Positions 1 through 8,030 of a stretch of 42,574 bases of DNA are shown here, piece after piece. Source of the DNA: Deltaproteobacteria bacterium (GTDB lineage: Bacteria > Bdellovibrionota > UBA2394); assembly GCA_017302715.1 (NCBI GenBank), contig JAFLCD010000014.1, forward strand, positions 1 through 42,574. Reading direction: 5' to 3'. Numbering within the stretch: position 1 is the stretch's first letter; each line of letters starts with the position of its first letter. The position numbers and the translations under genes were made by a program. The notes beneath the pieces are model-generated. The model was not told where the DNA came from. It saw nothing but the letters and a program-made list of their open reading frames with translations, and did no database searches.

Positions 1-168
1 GAACAATTTCAGATGAGACTTCATGCCTTCTTGGCAGATCCGACAGGTGAGCGAGTGATGATGGACCGAGCCATCGCGCCGATTGGTTATGGCGAGCAAT
101 TAGGCGAGGGGATGGCAGATCGCTTCATGCACTGTGGAGCCAAACGCATTCTTGATTTGGTCGGCTGA
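1..168 (+). CDS. hemC: Porphobilinogen deaminase (hydroxymethylbilane synthase), C-terminal fragment
   Basis: The first 55 codons are open from the window edge to a TGA. The fragment contains RAIAPIGYGEQLGEGMAD and ends in GAKRILDLVG, matching the C-terminal domain of HemC, which polymerises four porphobilinogen molecules into hydroxymethylbilane for heme. The dipyrromethane-attachment cysteine is not visible in this piece and its exact position relative to the edge is unknown. The stop overlaps the ATG of the next gene by one base (TGATG), and that gene looks like hemD, which uses the HemC product. The pairing is the main support for the call, since the fragment alone is short. Translational coupling of the two genes is inferred from the overlap. 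Confidence 0.75.
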   Translation, partial: EQFQMRLHAFLADPTGERVMMDRAIAPIGYGEQLGEGMADRFMHCGAKRILDLVG

Positions 169-854
169 TGAAAGTCGTCGTTTTCAAAGAGGCGAAAGAA
201 TTTTCTCGAGCTCAATCTCAGCTTAAACCTCTTCAAGTTTTAAAATGTCCGGCTATTTCAATTCGCGAAAAAAAAATGGCCGCCTTAACGGGCGAATTTG
301 ATTTTTTACTGGTGACTTCGGCGAATGCACTTCGGTTTGTACGCAATCGTCCCAAAGTAAAAACAGTGGTGGCAATCGGAGCAGAAACATCCGCCTCTAT
401 CCGCCTCAAGTCGGGCGAAAAATTGAAGGTTCTCAAAGAATCTCATGCTGGAGGTGTTTTAAAATTTTTCAAATCCAAAAAATCTGCACGTATTCTCTAC
501 TTAAGGGGAAGTCTTTCTCGTCGATTAGGAGATAAGCGTTTAGTTCCTGGTCTCAAAAAATGGGGGCATTCTCTTAAAATAGTAGAAACCTACCAGACCA
601 GAATTTTAAACATCAGAAGTCCGCTGCTGAAGATTTTAAAAGCGAAGTCCCCAGAATTTTTATTTCTGACGAGCCCATCGATGGTCGAGGCCTTTCGAAA
701 ATCTTTTACGCTCAAAGAGATGCGCTCTTTTAAAACTCAATGGATCGCGATTGGGCCTACGACCTTGAAAGCCGCAAAAAGGCTGAAGATTAAGGCTTTA
801 ATTCCTCCTCAAGCCAGTCTGAAAGCCATGAAGAAGCTCGCTTTACGTTCTTAA
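168..854 (+). CDS. hemD: Uroporphyrinogen-III synthase
   Basis: This 228-residue protein closes and inverts ring D of hydroxymethylbilane to give uroporphyrinogen III. HemD is poorly conserved, so recognition rests on several family signatures in the right order. These are LLVTSANALRFV near residue 45, a central ILYLRGSLSRRLGD, then FLFLTSPSMVEAF and IAIGPTTLKAAK toward the end. Together they match the two alternating Rossmann-like halves of the HEM4 fold. The length is slightly short of the usual 240-260. The start is fixed by a one-base overlap with the hemC stop. The protein is unusually lysine-rich. No membrane segment is present and it should be cytoplasmic. Confidence 0.85.
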   Translation: MKVVVFKEAKEFSRAQSQLKPLQVLKCPAISIREKKMAALTGEFDFLLVTSANALRFVRNRPKVKTVVAIGAETSASIRLKSGEKLKVLKESHAGGVLKFFKSKKSARILYLRGSLSRRLGDKRLVPGLKKWGHSLKIVETYQTRILNIRSPLLKILKAKSPEFLFLTSPSMVEAFRKSFTLKEMRSFKTQWIAIGPTTLKAAKRLKIKALIPPQASLKAMKKLALRS

Positions 855-881
855 GTATTTTGGGCATAGATTTGAGCCACT

Positions 882-1307
882 ATGAAAAAAAAATACGGTG
901 CCAAGCAGATCGAAGAGAATGAACTCGAGCCGATTCCTTTTCGCTACAAAGAACCTAAGACTCTGATTTCTTTTACTTGTCCTGAGGGGACAAGCGTTTG
1001 CCCACGTTCGGGTTTCCCTGATTTTTGGACGGCTCATATTTGGCTCGTACCTAAAAACTCTATCGTCGAGCTGAAGTCCTTAAAGCTTTATGTAAACTCA
1101 TATCGCGATCGAGCTGTTTACCATGAAGAGTTGCCGCATTTAATTTTGCAGGATCTTCAAAAAGCTTTAAAGCCCTCGTATTTAAAAATTGTGATGGATT
1201 ACACACGTCGAGGAAATATTCAGACAGATGTCATTTTAGAATACAAAGAGCCAGCTTATAAAGGACCTGAAGCTCCCGTTTGGGAAGTTCGTCGAAATTT
1301 TCGCTAA
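882..1307 (+). CDS. queF: NADPH-dependent 7-cyano-7-deazaguanine reductase (QueF, short type)
   Basis: QueF reduces the nitrile preQ0 to the amine preQ1 in queuosine biosynthesis. The 141-residue length fits the unimodular (type I) form. The catalytic cysteine is Cys40 in GTSVCPRSGFPDF, with the conserved Asp47 after it. The family motif for NADPH and substrate binding is visible as ELKSLKLYVNSYRDR, and TRRGNIQTDV follows near the C terminus. It sits 27 bases after hemD on the same strand. Its stop overlaps the end of the convergent gene by four bases. A second queuosine gene (queG) lies about 2 kb away on the other strand. The family call is firm. Confidence 0.95.
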   Translation: MKKKYGAKQIEENELEPIPFRYKEPKTLISFTCPEGTSVCPRSGFPDFWTAHIWLVPKNSIVELKSLKLYVNSYRDRAVYHEELPHLILQDLQKALKPSYLKIVMDYTRRGNIQTDVILEYKEPAYKGPEAPVWEVRRNFR

Positions 1308-2365
1308 TTAAAAGCTGGCGAGCGAGTAGGTCGAAGCATCATCAAGGTGCTTCGACAAAAAGAAGTGGCGGAAGCATACGAGGCTTTCACTAAATTTTTT
1401 GCTGAAGCAGTTTTAGAAAAATTCGTCTTTAAAGATTCTCTGAACTCTTTGAGATCTTGCGACATCCAAAAATAAGCGGGAATTCCCACCACTGACATAA
1501 TCCAATACGCGTAATAGCTAAACTCGGCGTTTGAAAGATTAGAAATCATAAGCACCGAAGACCAAATTCCTAAGGCGAAGAAAGAAGCCTTTCCAAGATT
1601 CCAGGCAAACTTAGGGCGATCTGGAAAATGCACGGGCAATCTTTCGGTTATTTTAGCGATGATCAAGCTGAAAGAACCTTCGCCAAGCCAGGCTAAAAAG
1701 GCGGTATCAAAGAAATGCTGCCCTAAAGTTTCAATACCCATAGAGACCGATGCCAGATGCACCACCCCCACATAAAAAAGTTGAAGGACATATTCTTTGC
1801 CCAGAGTAGATAAAAAGCTCGCCTTTACTTCATCTGAAATTTTAAAAAAGCCCTGCTGATTGACCCATCGAACGTACTGAGGAAAGAAAATCTGAAATCC
1901 ATAAGAAAGAACTCCGGAGGCGACCGCAGGGAGGAGCGCCTTGTCTAAAGGAATCTGATCGTGCTGAGTGAGATAAAGCAAAACCGCTGTGGTACTCGCC
2001 AAAGCTTCAGCTAATGCCCAGGCATGATCGCCCGGATTCATCAGCTTGGCCATTCGGTAAGCTTCTCCAAGTAACTGTTGCTCCGAAATCGCCGCTTGGA
2101 TCTTCATGCTTCTTGTCGGCTGAGCTGCGATGCTGATCGCACGTGCAAATATTTTAGGGTCAACAGGGACCTCTTGAGTAAAGTTTGAAACAAAAGAAGC
2201 GGGGTCTCTGAGAGAAGTCAGCGTCCTACGCTGGTGAGGTTCTTCACTTTCTTTAGCTAGGAGGGGGTCTAAGACTGCGGGTGCTGAAATGAGGCTGAAG
2301 GCAACGAGGAGGTTGATCATCTTTGGATTTTTCTGCCTTGCCTTTCGTATGAACAAATTTACCAC
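1304..2365 (-). CDS. Multi-pass membrane protein of unknown function
   Basis: I do not recognise this family. The protein has a basic N-terminal stretch (RKARQKNPK) followed by a hydrophobic signal-like segment ending near SAPA, then a soluble region of about 80 residues. Several hydrophobic stretches follow, including one around ALASTTAVLLYL, one around VLQLFYVGVVHLASVSMG, one around ASFFALGIWSSVLMI and one around YYAYWIMSVVGIPAYFW. It is probably an inner-membrane protein. An upstream TTG (2404) and a downstream ATG (2320) are also possible starts. I prefer the GTG at 2365 because a nine-base match to the ribosome-binding consensus lies just upstream and because it keeps the positive residues in front of the signal segment. 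The last four bases overlap queF tail to tail. Confidence 0.7.
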   Translation of the reverse strand: MVNLFIRKARQKNPKMINLLVAFSLISAPAVLDPLLAKESEEPHQRRTLTSLRDPASFVSNFTQEVPVDPKIFARAISIAAQPTRSMKIQAAISEQQLLGEAYRMAKLMNPGDHAWALAEALASTTAVLLYLTQHDQIPLDKALLPAVASGVLSYGFQIFFPQYVRWVNQQGFFKISDEVKASFLSTLGKEYVLQLFYVGVVHLASVSMGIETLGQHFFDTAFLAWLGEGSFSLIIAKITERLPVHFPDRPKFAWNLGKASFFALGIWSSVLMISNLSNAEFSYYAYWIMSVVGIPAYFWMSQDLKEFRESLKTNFSKTASAKNLVKASYASATSFCRSTLMMLRPTRSPAFN

Positions 2366-2374
2366 TTCGACCCC

Positions 2375-2383
2375 ATCACCTCC
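2375..2383 (-). promoter_or_regulatory. Strong ribosome-binding site deciding the GTG start at 2365
   Basis: On the minus strand this reads GGAGGTGAT, complementary over nine bases to the usual 16S rRNA 3' end. It lies nine bases before the GTG at 2365. The upstream TTG (2404) precedes this site and the ATG at 2320 has no comparable site. Confidence 0.5.
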
Positions 2384-2452
2384 GCAGCGTAAATTCTTAA
2401 TCAATTTAAATTTTCTTGTCGATTATAAATTCTTCAGTCACCACATTTCTCT

Positions 2453-3439
2453 ATGTCTTTTTTTGAAAATTTTATCGGCCGAAAAATTTTCGCCACCGCG
2501 GTTTTGGGTGTTTTGATTTTTGGAAGTTTGTCTCAGGCTCATGCGAGATGTTTTGATCTCGCTCGTCTACTTGGTTTGAAAAATTCCCATGTGCAGATGG
2601 GACAGCTGAAGCTGTCGACTCTTCTTGCGGAGGGAAAAGATCCACGGCGAGTATTTGCCAAATTTCTTAAGCAGAGACAGAGCGATCTTCCCCGCCTTTT
2701 TTCTGTAGCGGAGCGCGATCTGGATATCGATTTAGCAAATCGCCTCCCAGATCTTTTTAATCTGACCAATCTCCAGGCTTCACCTAAGGCACCCAGCGAG
2801 ATCACCTTGAGTGACTTGGCGGACACTTTGAGTGAACGCCGACTTGAGTATATCAAAATGGCTTCACGAGATCCGAATGCGACGGCTTTTCCCATGTGGA
2901 GTCGAAGCGCTTGGAGACGAACTCGCCCTATTTTGTACGGACTGCTCGGAGCCGCATTAATTTTTCCGGCTTATGGAATTTTTGGAGCTAGGTTTGCAGC
3001 TTATTTTGAAAATCCTACAGCAAATAATCGAATGGACGGCTATGCCTCCCAGCATGCCAAGGACTTTGGCGATCGCGCTCCTTTGAATAAATTTTCGACT
3101 GCTCAAGAGCGGGAGTGGTGGGAGATTTTTCTTAGGACTCAAGGCTCGAAGAATTGGTTACTTCAGAGTTCTTCGGACAAGGTTATTTATGTGCCCGGAA
3201 ATATCGCAAGCATCCAGAGGGCTTTAGTAGACGCTCGCGATCATCTTAAGAATCCGGAACTAGTTCGAAACTGGTTGAGAAGTCTTTATTATATGCAGAT
3301 CGATCATGCGGATTTTCTAAACTCCAGTCGAGGTGAGCCGAGCCGCAAGATTATCGAGCAAATTTTTACGGAATTCGATCGAGAGGGTTTAAGAGCTCAC
3401 TGGGAAGCTGAAACAACTTCTTTAGACTCCGCTCGTTGA
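2453..3439 (+). CDS. Exported or membrane-anchored protein of unknown function
   Basis: This 328-residue protein has a clear N-terminal export signal: basic residues at 10-11, a hydrophobic core at 13-25, and a plausible cleavage site after AHA at residue 31. A second hydrophobic segment at about 160-180 (ILYGLLGAALIFPAYGIFG) follows basic residues and could be a transmembrane helix. It would separate an N-terminal domain rich in short helices from a C-terminal domain of about 145 residues. No enzymatic motif was recognised. It is divergent from the preceding membrane protein (promoters in 2366-2452). Its 3' end overlaps queG by 43 bases tail to tail, so both C termini share sequence. Function is unknown. 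Confidence 0.7.
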   Translation: MSFFENFIGRKIFATAVLGVLIFGSLSQAHARCFDLARLLGLKNSHVQMGQLKLSTLLAEGKDPRRVFAKFLKQRQSDLPRLFSVAERDLDIDLANRLPDLFNLTNLQASPKAPSEITLSDLADTLSERRLEYIKMASRDPNATAFPMWSRSAWRRTRPILYGLLGAALIFPAYGIFGARFAAYFENPTANNRMDGYASQHAKDFGDRAPLNKFSTAQEREWWEIFLRTQGSKNWLLQSSSDKVIYVPGNIASIQRALVDARDHLKNPELVRNWLRSLYYMQIDHADFLNSSRGEPSRKIIEQIFTEFDREGLRAHWEAETTSLDSAR

Positions 3440-4338
3440 GATTCGATCCAATTTAGGTTTCGCTGCCAATTTTCTGGTCGAACATAAGAGAGCGCCTTTT
3501 CTTGGATACGCTCGGGCCAGGTGGGCGACTCGATATCAGACTTTGTAAGCTTTTGAAAACTTGGATCGAGAGCGGAGTTTTGGATGGGTACGAGTTTTTG
3601 ATTCCACGGGCAAACTTCTTGGCATATATCGCAGCCGGCGATCCAGTCGGAGAAGGCGGGCGTATTTGAATCGAACTCACCTCGATGTTCCAAGGTTAAG
3701 TACGAGATGCAGAGATCTGCTTTCAAAACATAGGGAGTGAGCGCCGAGGTGGGGCAGGCGTCGATGCAGCGGGTACATTTTCCACAGTGATCGCTGACAG
3801 GCATTTTGGCGGAGAAAGTGGTTAGCGGTAAGTCGGTGACGATTTCACCTAAAAATAAATACGATCCAAATTGAGGGCTTAAAAGCAGAGTGTTTTTTCC
3901 CTGCCATCCAAGACCCGCTTGAACGGCCAAAGTTTTTTCGAGCACAGGAGCCGTGTCGACACAGAGTCGGTATTTAAAATCTCCCAAAGTATTTTTAAGC
4001 GCGGCTGCTGTTTCTTCCAACTTTGCTTTTAGCTGAAGGTGATAGTCCTCGCCCCAAGCATAATTACTTACTTTGACTTCACCTGAAGCCCAACCTGGAA
4101 AATAAAACAGACCAAAGCAGAGGATGGATTTTGCATCTGGAAAGTAAGCCGTCGGAGTCAGACGTTCTTTTTGTCTCTTTTCAAGGTAGCTCATCTGACC
4201 GGCCGGTTTGTATTCGCGAACCCATTGCTCAAAAAATTTTTGCGAACTTTCAGGAATGCTCGGATCGCAAGCTCCCGCAACGGCCCATCCCATCTGGGTG
4301 GCAAAGTGACCTAAGTCAAAAGTGAAGGTGGAACTCAC
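3397..4338 (-). CDS. queG: Epoxyqueuosine reductase
   Basis: QueG removes the epoxide from epoxyqueuosine in tRNA, the last step of queuosine synthesis, using cobalamin and two [4Fe-4S] clusters. The 313-residue protein shows RLCVDTAPVLEKTLA with the catalytic-type Asp, and GLGWQGKNTLLL. It then has a ferredoxin-like pair, CGKCTRCIDACPTSAL and GCDICQEVCPWNQK, with a further cysteine in DLCISYLTLEHRG. This is the full QueG set. The length is shorter than QueG forms that carry a C-terminal HEAT domain, which is normal for the short type. It is the last gene of a minus-strand run after the PilZ gene (20-base gap). With queF nearby, the queuosine route appears split over two strands here. Confidence 0.95.
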   Translation of the reverse strand: MSSTFTFDLGHFATQMGWAVAGACDPSIPESSQKFFEQWVREYKPAGQMSYLEKRQKERLTPTAYFPDAKSILCFGLFYFPGWASGEVKVSNYAWGEDYHLQLKAKLEETAAALKNTLGDFKYRLCVDTAPVLEKTLAVQAGLGWQGKNTLLLSPQFGSYLFLGEIVTDLPLTTFSAKMPVSDHCGKCTRCIDACPTSALTPYVLKADLCISYLTLEHRGEFDSNTPAFSDWIAGCDICQEVCPWNQKLVPIQNSALDPSFQKLTKSDIESPTWPERIQEKALSYVRPENWQRNLNWIESQRAESKEVVSASQ

Positions 4339-4358
4339 AAGATCTCATAGGCGAGATC

Positions 4359-4904
4359 TTATTTGCCTCGCAAGAAGGCATGCAGGCGATTTTTCTCAGA
4401 TTCAGAAAGGTTGAGGAATTTACAGCCCATACCGGATGGATGATGTTCGCTCCATCGGTCTTGAACCCAAAAAACTTGGGCTTTTCCTTTGAGTTTGAAA
4501 TCGTCAGAGAGAACTAAAAGAAATGAAAAAACATCCTCCTTTTTAAGGGGAGGATTCATCCGCACATACATTCCGTTGCGAGAAATATTTCGAGTATTCG
4601 CTCGATGAACAAGATCGGGACCAAAAGGCATTTGAATGACAACATCGGCCTGGCGCTCGTAGCGAAAATCTTTGACTGGTTCGCTAGTAAGCTTTCGATA
4701 AAAATAATGATAGTAGCCGCGCAATCGAAACCAATTCTTAAGAGCGAAGGCCAAAATGACGATCAGAAAAATAAAAAGCGCCAAGCCTCCCATAAGCCAG
4801 GGAAGATTTTCTTTGGTGCGAGCTTCGCTGAAGCCGCGGCCCATCGATTCAACAAAACTCTTCTGATCGTTGTTGAAGTCCTTCACCGCTCTATTTTCGC
4901 ACAA
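4359..4904 (-). CDS. Membrane-anchored PilZ-domain protein
   Basis: A 181-residue protein has one transmembrane helix at about residues 35-58 and a C-terminal PilZ domain. PilZ features are the FRYERQADV start, the (D/N)xSxxG motif as NISRNGMYV, a hydrophobic strand around DVFSFLLVL, and the closing PSGMGCKFLNLSESEKNRL. PilZ domains bind cyclic di-GMP. Here the arginine motif is RYER rather than a clean RxxxR, so binding is plausible but not assured. The start used is TTG; a GTG six codons later is an alternative and neither has a strong ribosome site. It sits between the rlmD-like gene and queG with gaps of about 20 bases, so cotranscription is likely. A link to motility or envelope control is inference. 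Confidence 0.8.
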   Translation of the reverse strand: MCENRAVKDFNNDQKSFVESMGRGFSEARTKENLPWLMGGLALFIFLIVILAFALKNWFRLRGYYHYFYRKLTSEPVKDFRYERQADVVIQMPFGPDLVHRANTRNISRNGMYVRMNPPLKKEDVFSFLLVLSDDFKLKGKAQVFWVQDRWSEHHPSGMGCKFLNLSESEKNRLHAFLRGK

Positions 4905-4925
4905 AACGGCAAATCCCGCGAAGGA

Positions 4926-6083
4926 TCAGGTGCGAGACAAGGTAACGATAGATTCGATATGATGCGTCTGAGGAAACATATCGGCTACGGTCCAGCGCTT
5001 AATTTGGTACCCCCCCTTTTTATTCAAAAAAATGAGGTCGTGGATCAAGCTTTCAAGATGGCAAGAAACATAGACAATTTTTGTGGGCATTAATCGACTT
5101 AAAACCTGCACGGATTTGAGAGCTCCCGTTCGGGGGGGATCGAGCAAAACAAAATCAAAAAATTCATATTTAGATTCTAGTTCTAAAAGTTTTTCTTCGC
5201 AAAGCCCGCTTATCCAACGAATATTTTTCTTTTGAGCTTCAGAGTTTTTTCTCGCAAAGGCAATTGATTCACCTTCGGCTTCAATGCCCGTAACTTTTTC
5301 AAAATAATTTGAAAGCGGAAGGCTGAAATTTCCTATTCCGCAGTAAAGATCGAGCGCCGTTTTTTTCTGCTCGAGATTTTCAATATCTTCTAAGATGCGA
5401 AACCAAATTTGCTCGTTCACATCAAAATTAGTCTGAGTGAAACATTTTTCGTTATAAAAAATTTTGCAATCATCGAGCTCATAAAAAGCCTCACCTTCGA
5501 TGAGTTTTCCATTTGAAAAACTCTGATTCCAATCTTTCTGATCGGCAAGCGTGAGAGCTTTTTCCTGAAGTGCTTTTAAAAATCCATTTTGAAAAATCGG
5601 GCATTCCTCGATTTCAAAAATTTCATGAGAATGTGGTTTGAAAAAATGCACTCGACCATTTTTGACTTGAAGCCGAGCTCGATGTCGGTAGCCATATTCC
5701 TCAGGTGATTCGATTTGATCGAATGGAATTTTATCCAAAAGTGGCGCCAAAGAAGATCGACGAATCCAATGTTTGGTCATTCGTAATTTCCAATCGATTT
5801 GCTCTTGATAAGGCAGATGTTGAAAGTCGCATCCTCCGCATATTTCAAAATGTTTGCAGGCCGCAGGTACACGCAGCGGACTAGATTTTAAAATTTGTAG
5901 AGTTTTTGCGCGGAATCTATTCTTTTTGTTTTCGATAATTTCGATTTCAAGTTCATCCTGCGGCGCCACTTTAGGAATAAAAATCTCGGCTCCGTCGATT
6001 CGCGCGAGCCCTTCCCCAAGTGTACCAATGCCCTCCACTTTTACTCGCTGCTTAGAATGAAGGGGGAGATCAGTGTTTTTCAC
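4926..6083 (-). CDS. rlmD: TrmA/RlmD-family RNA (uracil-5-)-methyltransferase
   Basis: This 385-residue protein has an N-terminal TRAM domain (about residues 8-62). A [4Fe-4S] ligand set follows: Cys76, Cys82 and Cys85 in ACKHFEICGGCDFQ plus a later Cys in EECPIF. The SAM-binding segment is ALDLYCGIGNFSLPL and the catalytic region is FDFVLLDPPRTGA. The nucleophile is Cys341 in VYVSCHLESL, with the general-base Glu377 in HHIESIVTL. The Fe-S set separates it from TrmA and points to the RlmD/RlmCD group acting on 23S rRNA. Which uridine it methylates cannot be read from the sequence. It is somewhat shorter than E. coli RlmD (433). It is the first gene of the rlmD-PilZ-queG run. Confidence 0.88.
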   Translation of the reverse strand: MKNTDLPLHSKQRVKVEGIGTLGEGLARIDGAEIFIPKVAPQDELEIEIIENKKNRFRAKTLQILKSSPLRVPAACKHFEICGGCDFQHLPYQEQIDWKLRMTKHWIRRSSLAPLLDKIPFDQIESPEEYGYRHRARLQVKNGRVHFFKPHSHEIFEIEECPIFQNGFLKALQEKALTLADQKDWNQSFSNGKLIEGEAFYELDDCKIFYNEKCFTQTNFDVNEQIWFRILEDIENLEQKKTALDLYCGIGNFSLPLSNYFEKVTGIEAEGESIAFARKNSEAQKKNIRWISGLCEEKLLELESKYEFFDFVLLDPPRTGALKSVQVLSRLMPTKIVYVSCHLESLIHDLIFLNKKGGYQIKRWTVADMFPQTHHIESIVTLSRT

Positions 6084-6186
6084 GACCTATGATGCATAGC
6101 GAAAGTTAAAAACGCGTCAACGTCTTTTGAGTAAACTTAAAAATCTAAATAACGCGGCGCAGTTTGCTTAGATTTTTTGCAATTGA

Positions 6187-6195
6187 TGCTAAAAT
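6187..6195 (+). promoter_or_regulatory. Candidate extended -10 promoter for the FliT-like gene
   Basis: The sequence reads TGCTAAAAT, a TGn extension followed by a five-of-six match to TATAAT. Transcription would start about seven bases later, only a few bases before the ATG at 6206. No ribosome-binding site precedes that ATG, so the message may be nearly leaderless. No good -35 hexamer at 16-18 bases was seen. Confidence 0.35.
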
Positions 6196-6205
6196 AAATT
6201 TAATC

Positions 6206-6574
6206 ATGGAAGATTGGATAATTAAAAAGGATCGTATCGTAGAGAAGCTCATGTACTTTTCTGCACGCATGGCAGAAGAAGCCATCAATGGTCGACTTCC
6301 TCAATTCAATCAATTCGTCGAAGAACGCTCAAAATTATTTGATGAACTTGCAGAATGTGATCGACACCTTGTAGGTAAGCTTACTCCTAAAAATTTGATT
6401 TGGTTTAAAGAGCTAGAAAATTTGAAGAGAGTTGACTCGGAAATCGCAGAACATCTTCGCCATCATCAAAAACACATTCAAATTGAATTAGAGTCTTTAG
6501 GTCAGGCAAAAATGAACCTTCTGCAATCTGAAAATATCAATAGCAAGGGGCATGGATTAAGAACGCACGGTTAG
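6206..6574 (+). CDS. Small helical protein, possible FliT-like flagellar chaperone
   Basis: A 122-residue protein predicted to be almost all helix. The N-terminal part reads like FliT/FlgN-type chaperones: two helices around VEKLMYFSARMAEEA and FNQFVEERSKLFDEL, with the family habit of a small linker and an R-x-x-L-x-x-x-L core. FliT-type proteins hold filament-cap or hook-junction subunits before export. The resemblance is structural and weak, so this is a suggestion only. A TTG 14 codons upstream is open but I chose the ATG at 6206, since the added residues look unlike a natural N terminus and a promoter element lies just before the ATG. The next gene follows after 22 bases. A flagellin gene lies 34 kb away at the window end. 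Confidence 0.65.
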   Translation: MEDWIIKKDRIVEKLMYFSARMAEEAINGRLPQFNQFVEERSKLFDELAECDRHLVGKLTPKNLIWFKELENLKRVDSEIAEHLRHHQKHIQIELESLGQAKMNLLQSENINSKGHGLRTHG

Positions 6575-6596
6575 AGAAGAAGAGAGGAATAAGATC

Positions 6597-7238
6597 ATGG
6601 ATGCATCTTTAAAATCTTTAGAATTAGACGGACAAGTTCAGCACTTTAGTCCCGAAATGAAATTCGGTGAAATTTCAGAAGAAATTAAAACCAAATTAGG
6701 TGCGACCCGAGTTTTGACGGAGATTCGTCTCGACGGAAAGTCGGTTGATTTGGAAGAGGAAGAAGTTTTAAATACGAAGTCATTCAAGGATCTTGGAAAT
6801 ATTGTTTTTAAAACACGCCGAATCGATGAGCTATTTCGTGAGTCTCTTTTGTTAGCTCCAAAAATTTGCGAAGCCTTAAGAATGGATTGCGGAGATGTTG
6901 ATGGCTTCTTGGCAAAAGGTGAAGTTCGCGAAGCTCATCAAAGAGTTTCTGAGATGACTTCTTTGATGGAGTGGTTGCTTCAACTCATCGCAGGCATGCA
7001 ATCTTTAGGAAACGATAAACTTGAAGACATTCAATTTACTCAAGGAAAAGTGATGGACTCCGTAAATCGAATGCAAACTTTGCTCGCTAGTTTGCATGTC
7101 CATTTGGCTGGCGAAAAATGGAATGAATTCCGCGCTGTTCTCCAAGGCGATTTCTTTAATGAAGTTGGCGTTTGGCAGATTCTCTTTGAAGATGTTTCAA
7201 AGACATGGAATCCTAAATCTAGTTTGCTCGATTCTTAA
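6597..7238 (+). CDS. Unknown 213-residue protein, cotranscribed with the FliT-like gene
   Basis: I do not recognise this protein. Residues 1-75 look like a small mixed alpha/beta domain with many acidic residues (VDLEEEEVLNTK). Residues 80-200 look helical, with RIDELFRESLLLAP and a longer amphipathic run around MTSLMEWLLQLIAGMQS. It has no signal peptide or membrane segment, so it should be cytoplasmic. AGAGAGGAAT upstream gives a ribosome-binding site and the ATG at 6597 is the natural start. It follows the FliT-like gene by 22 bases and probably shares its message; a role in the same process is inferred only from that. Its last 20 bases overlap the convergent gene. Confidence 0.7.
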   Translation: MDASLKSLELDGQVQHFSPEMKFGEISEEIKTKLGATRVLTEIRLDGKSVDLEEEEVLNTKSFKDLGNIVFKTRRIDELFRESLLLAPKICEALRMDCGDVDGFLAKGEVREAHQRVSEMTSLMEWLLQLIAGMQSLGNDKLEDIQFTQGKVMDSVNRMQTLLASLHVHLAGEKWNEFRAVLQGDFFNEVGVWQILFEDVSKTWNPKSSLLDS

Positions 7239-7983
7239 ATCCGGGCAAACCTTTTGCATCATCTGATCGCGCAAAAGCCTTCGCCATTTTTTTGGCTTTG
7301 GATATATTTTTAAGCGGATCTACTTTTGCATTTTTCCAAATCTTGCGAAGTGCCACGGCCCACTGAAATTGCCAGTAAAGTTGGCCTTTAGGTTTTTCAA
7401 TCATACCTACATCTAAAAGATATTCTGCCATCGATCTGCCTGTATCATTCATAAGCCCACTGATGGGAGTCTCTTTTAAAACCTCGAGTAGCTGATCGTC
7501 TCTGAACCTTTCAAAGGTGGTAGGAGTTCCTCGCTGATTCAAAAGTAAAATTAATTTTTGCTCATTCATTTGTTCCCAAAAACTTCTCCAATTTAATTGT
7601 GAAAAATCGAGAGCTTCGTTGGCGTAGACCCATCGCTCATCCCAAGTTAAATTTTGAAGCGCTTGAATTCGATTCGCGGCTTCAACGTGATGATTTCCAT
7701 TCACCACAAAATAAAGTGGTTTGCCGTTTGAATCATTTGGACCTTTCACCGTGGTCACGGCGTTTTCTGTAAGATAATCTTTCCACTCGATTTTTTTATC
7801 TAGAAGATAAAGCCCTCTCTTAACGAGGTCATCTGTCATCTTTTCAACAGCAGTCATTCCTAAAAAAAGCTGTGTGCTACGAAGTTCGCGAAGATGCACA
7901 GCGCAGAATCCACGAGGTGCTGCATGCAAATTTAAGGTGAAAAGAGGAATCGCTAAAAGAGCGGCTGAAATAAATTTTCGCAT
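7219..7983 (-). CDS. Secreted ParB-like (ParBc_2 type) protein
   Basis: This 254-residue protein begins with a signal peptide (MRKFISAALLAIPLF, cleavage after HAA at residue 22). The mature part starts with LRSTQLFLGMTAVEKMTDDL. It then has TVKGPNDSNGKPLYFVVNGNHH (residues 78-99), written in full only here in part: the key residues are GP at 81-82 and NGNHH at 95-99. This order, a PTQ-like opening, a V-x-x-K helix, a GP turn and a D/N-x-HH motif, is that of the putative ParB-like nuclease family Pfam PF08857. The usual Asp of the DxHH motif appears as Asn. The rest is helical with a basic C terminus. Nuclease activity is not proven for the family, and export of a ParB-like fold is unusual. 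A substrate cannot be named. Confidence 0.65.
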   Translation of the reverse strand: MRKFISAALLAIPLFTLNLHAAPRGFCAVHLRELRSTQLFLGMTAVEKMTDDLVKRGLYLLDKKIEWKDYLTENAVTTVKGPNDSNGKPLYFVVNGNHHVEAANRIQALQNLTWDERWVYANEALDFSQLNWRSFWEQMNEQKLILLLNQRGTPTTFERFRDDQLLEVLKETPISGLMNDTGRSMAEYLLDVGMIEKPKGQLYWQFQWAVALRKIWKNAKVDPLKNISKAKKMAKAFARSDDAKGLPGFKNRAN

Positions 7984-8030
7984 TTGAAATGATTAAGACG
8001 ATTTAAAAACTTCAGCAAGTTTTTAGCACA

